From Candidatus Krumholzibacteriia bacterium (GTDB lineage Bacteria; Krumholzibacteriota; Krumholzibacteria; WVZY01; JAKEHA01): a DNA stretch of 10,302 nucleotides. The first letter of the stretch is position 1; each line of letters begins with the position of its first letter. The position numbers and the translations under genes were made by a program. A model generated the notes under the pieces. That model made no database searches. It was not told where the DNA came from and was given only the letters and a program-made list of their open reading frames with translations. The stretch is taken from positions 1 through 10,302 of the forward strand of contig JAOTVO010000075.1 of the NCBI GenBank assembly GCA_029863355.1, read 5' to 3'. Shown here piece after piece: positions 6,417-10,302 of this stretch.

Positions 6417-7102
6417 AGGTCGCGCCTCCCCTCTGCGGTGGCCTGCTCGGCGCGCAGCCGCTCGAGGTAGTGCCGGGCCAGCTCGCGCATGAACGGCTCG
6501 TCCGACTCTTCCGCCAGCTCCTCCCACATGCGGATGGCGTTGTTCGCGTGGCCGGCTTGGGAGTAGACGAAGGCGGCGAAGCGGCGCGCGCGGTCCCCCC
6601 CGCCCGGGAGCCGCGCGGCCAGCTCGAAGTACTGCGCGGCCGTCGCGTTGTCCTGCGCGTCCACGTAGGCTAGGAAACCGCACTCGAAGGGCAGCTCCCA
6701 GCGCGTCGGGTTGCGCGCCATGCCCTTCTTGAGGAGCGCGGCCGCGTGCGGGAACTCGCCCATGTCTTGCGACATCACCACCGCACCGAAGATGTAGGGA
6801 AAGATAAAGTGCGGGTCGAGGTCGGTGACGATGTCGATCAGGCCCTCGAAGTAGGCGAGGCTGTGGTGCGCCTGGCGGTAGCCGCCGTAGTACTGGGTGG
6901 CCGAGAACCACACGAGGTCGGCGACGAGCTGCGGGTAGCCCATCGAGATCTGCTCGACGAACTTCCCCGAGGGCAGGTAGAGGTTGTCGTGGAGGTAAGG
7001 GCGCTGGTTGTACGGCCGCGCGCTAATCGTGGCCGCCACCAGCCCCGCCAGCGCGAGCGCCCCCACCACTGCGCGCACAACGATCGAGCGCGCCGACGCC
7101 AT
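6413..7102 (-). CDS. Membrane-anchored TPR-like protein, T4P-associated
   Basis: A 229-residue protein with one N-terminal hydrophobic segment (about 6-27) that acts as signal or anchor, with no lipobox cysteine. A conserved-looking segment YLPSGKFVEQISMGYPQLVADLVWFSATQYYG follows as helices, and then helix pairs of tetratricopeptide type (about 75-220: PHFIFPYIFGAVVMSQDMGEF, AALLKKGMARNPTRWELPFE, ATAAQYFELAARLPGGGD, NAIRMWEELAEESDEP). TPR folds bind proteins, so a scaffold or assembly role in the periplasm is likely. It sits between the ABC permease (one-base gap) and pilD (GTGA overlap), so it is co-expressed with both. It might fill the role of M. xanthus PilG or of a pilotin-like TPR protein (PilF/Tgl), but I cannot assign it to either; PilF and Tgl are lipoproteins and this is not. 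AAAGAGGTG precedes the ATG. Confidence 0.85.
   Translation of the reverse strand: MASARSIVVRAVVGALALAGLVAATISARPYNQRPYLHDNLYLPSGKFVEQISMGYPQLVADLVWFSATQYYGGYRQAHHSLAYFEGLIDIVTDLDPHFIFPYIFGAVVMSQDMGEFPHAAALLKKGMARNPTRWELPFECGFLAYVDAQDNATAAQYFELAARLPGGGDRARRFAAFVYSQAGHANNAIRMWEELAEESDEPFMRELARHYLERLRAEQATAEGRRDL
6425..6431 (-). promoter_or_regulatory. Ribosome binding site that fixes the pilD GTG start
   Basis: GGGGAGG on the minus strand, 8 bases before the GTG at 6416. No ATG lies near the conserved N-terminal motif of PilD, so this site and the GTGA overlap together decide the start. Confidence 0.7.
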
Positions 7103-7103
7103 G

Positions 7104-7868
7104 CTAGTGCACCTCTTTGCGCGCGAAGACGAGCGTGCTCAGCAAGAGCAGCACGAGCGCGTAGAAGATACCGTACATCGTCACCGCGAAGATGAAGCCC
7201 TCTGGGAGAGGCAGGCCGTGCACCGCCTCTGCGCGCACGTTGAAGAGCGCCAGGTTGGGGAGCAGGTAGTAGGCCGTCTGCGCCACGATCTTCGGAAGCG
7301 GCGCACCGAAGCGCTCGGCGAAGGCGAGCAGATCTTTCGAGAGGTGTCCCGCCACCACCACGCTTACCGTGAAGAACGACGAGAGGATGGGCGAGGTGAA
7401 AGACGCGAAGAACGTGAGCACCGCCGTCACCACCGCCATCTCCAGAATGGAGAGGTAGATCGCCCAGAAGACGTTTTCCGTGATGGCCGAACCGCTCACC
7501 GCCATCACCAGCAGGCACACCGCGGCCATCATCAGGAGCACCGTCGCCACCGTGAGCACGGTCCCCGCGTACTTGCCCAGGACGAAGTCCGCGCGCGTGA
7601 TGGGCTTGACGAGAAGCGCCTTGAGAATGCCGCGCTCCCGCTCCTGGTAGTACGACCCCGCGCCCAGGAGCACGATGAGCATGACGCCAAAGATCGAGAT
7701 GGAGGCGAGCCCGATGTCCACGACGATCTTCTGCTGCGCGCCCACGGCCAGCGGCGAGAGCACGTAGGAGGCCGCCATCAGCACGAAGCCGAAGATGAGC
7801 ACCACGAGGAGGATGCGCTCCTTGAGGTAGCCCTTCACCGTGAACTTCGCCAGCGTGAAGATCGGCAT
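7104..7868 (-). CDS. ABC-2 type transporter permease, T4P-associated (PilI-like)
   Basis: A 254-residue membrane protein with about six hydrophobic segments (roughly 20-42, 53-70, 104-126, 140-165, 165-180, 228-248). It has the hallmark cytoplasmic loop of ABC-2 permeases after the second helix (YYQERERGILKALLVKPITRADFVLGKY), which contacts the ATPase. It pairs with the ATPase gene immediately upstream (three-base gap), and GGAG lies 6 bases before the ATG. Permease and ATPase together form an ABC-2 exporter or mechanotransducer; substrate unknown. Position between pilA and pilD matches the pilGHI ABC-transporter genes of M. xanthus, which are needed for pilus formation, so an accessory role in pilus assembly is the most likely reading. 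The name PilI is therefore only suggested. Confidence 0.88.
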   Translation of the reverse strand: MPIFTLAKFTVKGYLKERILLVVLIFGFVLMAASYVLSPLAVGAQQKIVVDIGLASISIFGVMLIVLLGAGSYYQERERGILKALLVKPITRADFVLGKYAGTVLTVATVLLMMAAVCLLVMAVSGSAITENVFWAIYLSILEMAVVTAVLTFFASFTSPILSSFFTVSVVVAGHLSKDLLAFAERFGAPLPKIVAQTAYYLLPNLALFNVRAEAVHGLPLPEGFIFAVTMYGIFYALVLLLLSTLVFARKEVH

Positions 7869-7871
7869 GCG

Positions 7872-8849
7872 TTACTCCGTCACCAGCAGCTCGCGCCTGG
7901 CGATGGCGTCGTGATCCTTGGCACCCGGCGTGCGCGCGACCTCGTCGACGAAGATGTCCTCGAGGTTCAAGCGCACCTGCCGCACGCCCACCACGCGGCC
8001 GCCGGCGTCGTAGACGTCGTCGACGAGCATGCGGAGCTTGCGGTCTCCGCCCACGCGTACGATCCGCACCTGCGCGTCGACGAGCACGTCCTCGCCGCCG
8101 TAGTCCCGCGCGTTGACCCGCCCGGACGGCACGCCCGAGAGCACCACCTCGACGTCGTTGGTCTCTTCCGCGTAGAGCTCGTTCAAGTCCAGGACGCGCG
8201 CGATGCGCCCGCCCGAGAGGATACCCACCCGGTCGCACACCGCCTCCACGTCCGGCACGATGTGCGAGGACATGAGGATCGTCTTTCCCTGCCGCTTGAG
8301 CCCCAGCAGGAGCTCGCGCAGGTCCTTGCGCCCCACCGGGTCGAGCCCGCTGTAGGGCTCGTCGAGAAGAAGTAGATCCGGATCGTTGATCATCGCCGTG
8401 GCGATGCCCAGGCGCTGGCGCATCCCCTTCGAGTAGTGCTTGACCTTGACCGCGCGCTTCGTCTCCAGGCCCACCGCCGCGAGCATCTCCTCGATGCGTG
8501 CGGCCAGGCGGCGCCGCGGGATGCGAAACAGCTCCCCGGTGAGCTGGAGGGTCTCGACCGCGTTCAGATGCGGATAGAGGCCGATCTCCTCGCTCAGGTA
8601 GCCCACGCGGGCACGGACCCTCGCGGGGGCCCCCGCCTGCCCGAACAACCGCACCTCGCCGCCGTCGGCGCGCAAGAGCCCCAGGGCGATCTTCATGGTG
8701 GTCGTCTTCCCAGCCCCGTTGTGGCCCAGGAATCCGTACACCTCGCCCGCCTCGATGGCCAGGGATACGCCACTCAACACCGGCTGCCGCGTGCCCAGAA
8801 AGCCCGAGCGGAAAGCCTTGTAAACGTCGTGGATTTCCAGGATTACCAT
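7872..8849 (-). CDS. ABC transporter ATP-binding protein, T4P-associated (PilH-like)
   Basis: A 325-residue ATPase of the ABC-2 exporter type. Motifs are all intact: Walker A GHNGAGKTT (about 42-50), Q-loop region YLSEEIGLYPHL (about 84-95), signature YSKGMRQRLGIA (139-150), Walker B LLLLDEP (159-165), D-loop SGLDP and switch His196 (MSSHIVPDVEAVCDR). After about residue 220 comes the C-terminal beta domain usual for ABC-2 ATPases, ending in a segment NLEDIFVDEVAR. The ATG at 8849 is at the normal distance from the first strand (MVILEIHDVYKAF), though no good ribosome site is seen. It is the first gene of the ABC-TPR-pilD group and follows the pilA terminator by 130 bases; I found no convincing promoter of its own. 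M. xanthus PilH is an ABC ATPase at the equivalent place. Confidence 0.92.
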   Translation of the reverse strand: MVILEIHDVYKAFRSGFLGTRQPVLSGVSLAIEAGEVYGFLGHNGAGKTTTMKIALGLLRADGGEVRLFGQAGAPARVRARVGYLSEEIGLYPHLNAVETLQLTGELFRIPRRRLAARIEEMLAAVGLETKRAVKVKHYSKGMRQRLGIATAMINDPDLLLLDEPYSGLDPVGRKDLRELLLGLKRQGKTILMSSHIVPDVEAVCDRVGILSGGRIARVLDLNELYAEETNDVEVVLSGVPSGRVNARDYGGEDVLVDAQVRIVRVGGDRKLRMLVDDVYDAGGRVVGVRQVRLNLEDIFVDEVARTPGAKDHDAIARRELLVTE

Positions 8850-8979
8850 GGTTTCGTCGTCGTCGGGAAGGCCGTTACGGGGCCTGCCACTGCATCATCC
8901 GTGCCCAACTCGTTGCCCCGGAGTCGGTTGGCCGGCGCCCCCTCGGAGCGGACACCGGTCATGCCCGACGCGTCGTCCC

Positions 8980-9027
8980 GCAAAGAAAGGAAGAGGGCGA
9001 GCGCTCGTGCGCCCGCCCTCTCTTTGC
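8980..9027 (-). terminator. Intrinsic terminator after pilA
   Basis: On the minus strand AGAGGGCG (9021-9014) pairs perfectly with CGCCCTCT (8999-8992) around a 14-base loop and is followed by TCCTTTCTTT. A further GCAAAG/CTTTGC pair (9027-9022 with 8985-8980) can extend the stem past a 6-base bulge. It begins 21 bases after the pilA TAA. It should end most pilA transcripts and allow some read-through to the ABC genes, which would keep pilin mRNA in excess over the biogenesis genes. Confidence 0.75.
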
Positions 9028-9047
9028 GACTTGGGATCGCGTCGGGC

Positions 9048-9485
9048 TTACTGACCGCTGGTCAGCGTGATGATCACGTTACCACCCTTGCCCTGACCGT
9101 CGATCGTGTAGCCGTCGTTCGTGCCGTCACCGTCGGAATCGACCGCGATGTAGCCGGTGGCGCCCGGCGCAGCAGCAGCCGCACCCCACCCGGGCTCGCT
9201 GGCGATCTTGGTGAACGGGTTGTCGAGCAGGTTCCCGCCCGGGAGCAGGTCCTGGATCGTATCGCCGCTCGGGAGCACGTCACCGTTGTCGGTCGCGTAC
9301 ACGCCGTCGTTCTGCACCGAGAAATCCTCGGCGGCAAGCTGGACGGTGTGGCAATTGGACTTGCACGAGGCTTCCTTGGCACGCGCTTGCATATTGATGA
9401 AGTTCGGAATCGCAATCGCGGCCAGGATGCCGATGATCACAACGACGATCATCAGCTCGATGAGAGTGAAACCCTTCGTACGCAT
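9048..9485 (-). CDS. pilA: Type IV major pilin PilA (prepilin)
   Basis: The subunit polymerised into the pilus. The 145-residue prepilin has a 5-residue leader MRTKG cut before FTLIE by PilD. The mature protein has E5 and the hydrophobic N-terminal helix ending at AIAIPNF, as in type IVa pilins and GspG-like pseudopilins. C41 and C45 (CKSNCH) fall on the first helix. The globular part carries LPGGNLLDNPFTKIASEPGWG, a poly-Ala segment and a DSDGDGTND sequence (116-124) that fits a calcium-binding loop, then a Gly-rich end NVIITLTSGQ. The ATG at 9485 is supported by AGGAGGT 5 bases upstream; an in-frame ATG 30 bases earlier could give a 15-residue leader. Location between pilR and the ABC/pilD genes, and a sigma-54 promoter, favour PilA over a type II pseudopilin. 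Confidence 0.92.
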   Translation of the reverse strand: MRTKGFTLIELMIVVVIIGILAAIAIPNFINMQARAKEASCKSNCHTVQLAAEDFSVQNDGVYATDNGDVLPSGDTIQDLLPGGNLLDNPFTKIASEPGWGAAAAAPGATGYIAVDSDGDGTNDGYTIDGQGKGGNVIITLTSGQ

Positions 9486-9490
9486 CAGAA

Positions 9491-9497
9491 ACCTCCT
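9491..9497 (-). promoter_or_regulatory. Strong ribosome binding site for pilA
   Basis: AGGAGGT on the minus strand, 5 bases before the ATG at 9485. It is a complete match to the anti-Shine-Dalgarno core, as expected for a highly made structural protein, and it favours the short leader start. Confidence 0.85.
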
Positions 9498-9565
9498 ATT
9501 TAGCTGTGTGCGCATCAGGATGCTGAATCCATCCGGACCAGTTCTAGATCCTGCGCTCATGATGG

Positions 9566-9580
9566 GCAAGGAGCATGCCA
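9566..9580 (-). promoter_or_regulatory. Sigma-54 (-24/-12) promoter of pilA
   Basis: On the minus strand TGGCATGCTCCTTGC: perfect TGGC and TTGC with 7 bases between. The predicted start point is near 9555, giving a leader of about 70 bases. pilA is sigma-54 and PilR dependent in Pseudomonas, Myxococcus and Geobacter. The neighbouring pilR and the matching pilM promoter make this assignment strong. Confidence 0.85.
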
Positions 9581-9595
9581 AAGGGCAGTCCCGAG

Positions 9596-9631
9596 GGTTG
9601 TCGCGTATCTGGTTGTTTCCCGGCGGGTTGC
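9596..9631 (-). promoter_or_regulatory. 15-bp-spaced activator repeats upstream of pilA
   Basis: On the plus strand GGTTGT at 9596, GGTTGT at 9611 and GGTTGC at 9626, each 15 bases apart. The middle copy extends to GGTTGTTTCCC and lies 31 bases from the -24 element, as does its counterpart before pilM. P. aeruginosa PilR also binds a series of short tandem repeats upstream of pilA, although with a different consensus. The repeat is seen directly; the binder is inferred. Confidence 0.5.
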
Positions 9632-9741
9632 GGTCGCTCCCATCGTCCTTTTGGGCGCCCTGACCCAGGGCCCGTCCGCCTCCCGCAACGGCTGTGCAAA
9701 GTGCAGGTTGCGCGCCCGGGGCCGGGCAAGTTCGCGCTGCG

Positions 9742-10302
9742 CTAATCGTCTTCCACCGAGACCAGCTCTCTATCCTTGTCGAGGCCGTAGCGCTGGATTT
9801 TGCGGTAGAGGGTGGACGCGTTGATGCCCAGGATCTGGCTGGCCTTCTTCTTCTGCCAGCCGGTGTCGTTCAGCACGCGGATCAGGTACTCGCGCTCCAG
9901 CTCCTCGAGGGTCACCTCGGCGCGGTCGGTGATGATGCGCGCCCCGGCGATCTCGCGGAAGCGGATCTTGTCGGGGAGCGACCCCGGCGTGATCTCGGCG
10001 GTATCCTCGAGTATCACGGCGCGCTCGACTACGTTTTCGAGCTCGCGCACGTTGCCGGGCCAGTCGTAGCCGACGAGGATCTCCATGGCCTCGCGCGCGA
10101 TTCCCTTCTGGCGCTCGACGGCGAGCCCGTCGTTGTACTTCTTGAGGAAGTGCTGCACGAGTAGGGGGATGTCATCGCGGCGCCGGCGCAGCGGCGGCAG
10201 ATGGACTGGGATGACGTTCAAGCGGTAGTAGAGGTCCGCGCGGAACCGCTCCTGCTTGATCGCCTTCTCGAGGTCGCTGTTGGTCGCCGCTACCAGACGC
10301 AC
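9742..10302 (-). CDS. pilR: Sigma-54-dependent response regulator, PilR-type, C-terminal part (runs off right edge)
   Basis: The 186 residues present are the end of an NtrC-family activator. They contain the sensor I region [15 protein letters not shown], the Arg-finger region [27 protein letters not shown], the sensor II helix [20 protein letters not shown], and a Fis-type helix-turn-helix ([40 protein letters not shown]). The receiver domain, GAFTGA loop and Walker motifs lie beyond the edge, so a phosphorylation site cannot be checked. Position directly upstream of pilA, with sigma-54 promoters before pilA and pilM, makes PilR the best name; its kinase partner PilS is not visible here. It ends in TAA at 9744-9742, about 160 bases before the pilA -24 element. 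Confidence 0.88.
   Translation of the reverse strand: MRLVAATNSDLEKAIKQERFRADLYYRLNVIPVHLPPLRRRRDDIPLLVQHFLKKYNDGLAVERQKGIAREAMEILVGYDWPGNVRELENVVERAVILEDTAEITPGSLPDKIRFREIAGARIITDRAEVTLEELEREYLIRVLNDTGWQKKKASQILGINASTLYRKIQRYGLDKDRELVSVEDD

Noticed and set aside
6417..6911. N-terminal extension of PilD to an upstream start at 6911
   Set aside because: The extension lies over the TPR gene in another frame and is Arg/Pro-rich; PilD homology starts right after the GTG at 6416.
6838..8238. Long minus-strand frame (466 codons) overlapping ATPase, permease and TPR genes
   Set aside because: Out-of-frame reading of three well-supported genes, with Arg/Gly/Ala-rich low-complexity sequence.
7008..8375. 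Long plus-strand open frame (455 codons) antisense to the permease and ATPase
   Set aside because: Extremely Arg/His/Glu-rich with no recognisable domain; the opposite strand carries intact ABC motifs.
9048..9485. Reading the pilin as a type II secretion pseudopilin GspG
   Set aside because: Some features look GspG-like, but the gene sits between pilR and pilD with a sigma-54 promoter and no gsp genes are present, so PilA is the better call.
9687..9731. GC-rich dyads (GCAAC/GTTGC and CCCGG/CCGGG) as a terminator after pilR
   Set aside because: Stems are short with internal loops and no following T-tract.

Overview
This window is a type IV pilus (T4P) biogenesis locus from a GC-rich, didermal (Gram-negative type) bacterium. 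It encodes the start of a PilQ secretin, the PilM-PilN-PilO-PilP alignment complex, a prepilin peptidase, a pilin, and the end of an NtrC-family regulator of PilR type. The order on the minus strand, pilR - pilA - ABC ATPase - ABC permease - TPR protein - pilD - pilM-N-O-P-Q, resembles the Myxococcus xanthus locus, where pilA is followed by the ABC-transporter genes pilGHI and then pilD and pilMNOPQ. The lineage cannot be fixed from the sequence alone. Myxococcota or another deltaproteobacterial group, or a less-cultured GC-rich phylum, would all fit.

Layout, left to right: pilQ (N-terminal part, runs off the left edge), pilP, pilO, pilN and pilM fill 1-3715 on the minus strand as one compact operon with overlapping or nearly adjacent genes. 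A 457-bp intergenic region (3716-4172) carries a sigma-54 promoter for pilM on the minus strand and a sigma-70-like promoter for a divergent pair on the plus strand. That pair (4173-5626) encodes a small secreted protein of unknown function and a secreted transglutaminase-fold protein, joined by a GTGA stop/start overlap. It interrupts the otherwise same-strand pil locus. From 5640 to 8849, again on the minus strand, lie pilD (GTG start), a membrane-anchored TPR-like protein, an ABC-2 type permease and its ATPase, very tightly spaced. pilA (9048-9485) follows, with an intrinsic terminator after it and a sigma-54 promoter before it. The C-terminal part of pilR runs off the right edge.

How it works together: PilR, presumably with a partner kinase outside the window, would activate sigma-54 RNA polymerase at pilA and, from the matching promoter found here, also at pilMNOPQ. 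The two promoters have nearly the same core (TGGCATGCT, N2, TTGC). Both also carry GGTTGTNNCCC (plus-strand reading) at exactly the same distance upstream, repeated at 15-bp steps in front of pilA. This suggests a shared activator site that co-ordinates pilin supply with assembly of the envelope machine. PilD would process PilA. The ABC transporter and TPR protein are probably accessory biogenesis factors. The motor and platform genes (pilB, pilT, pilC) and pilS are not in the window. No tRNA, rRNA, CRISPR array or mobile element was seen.
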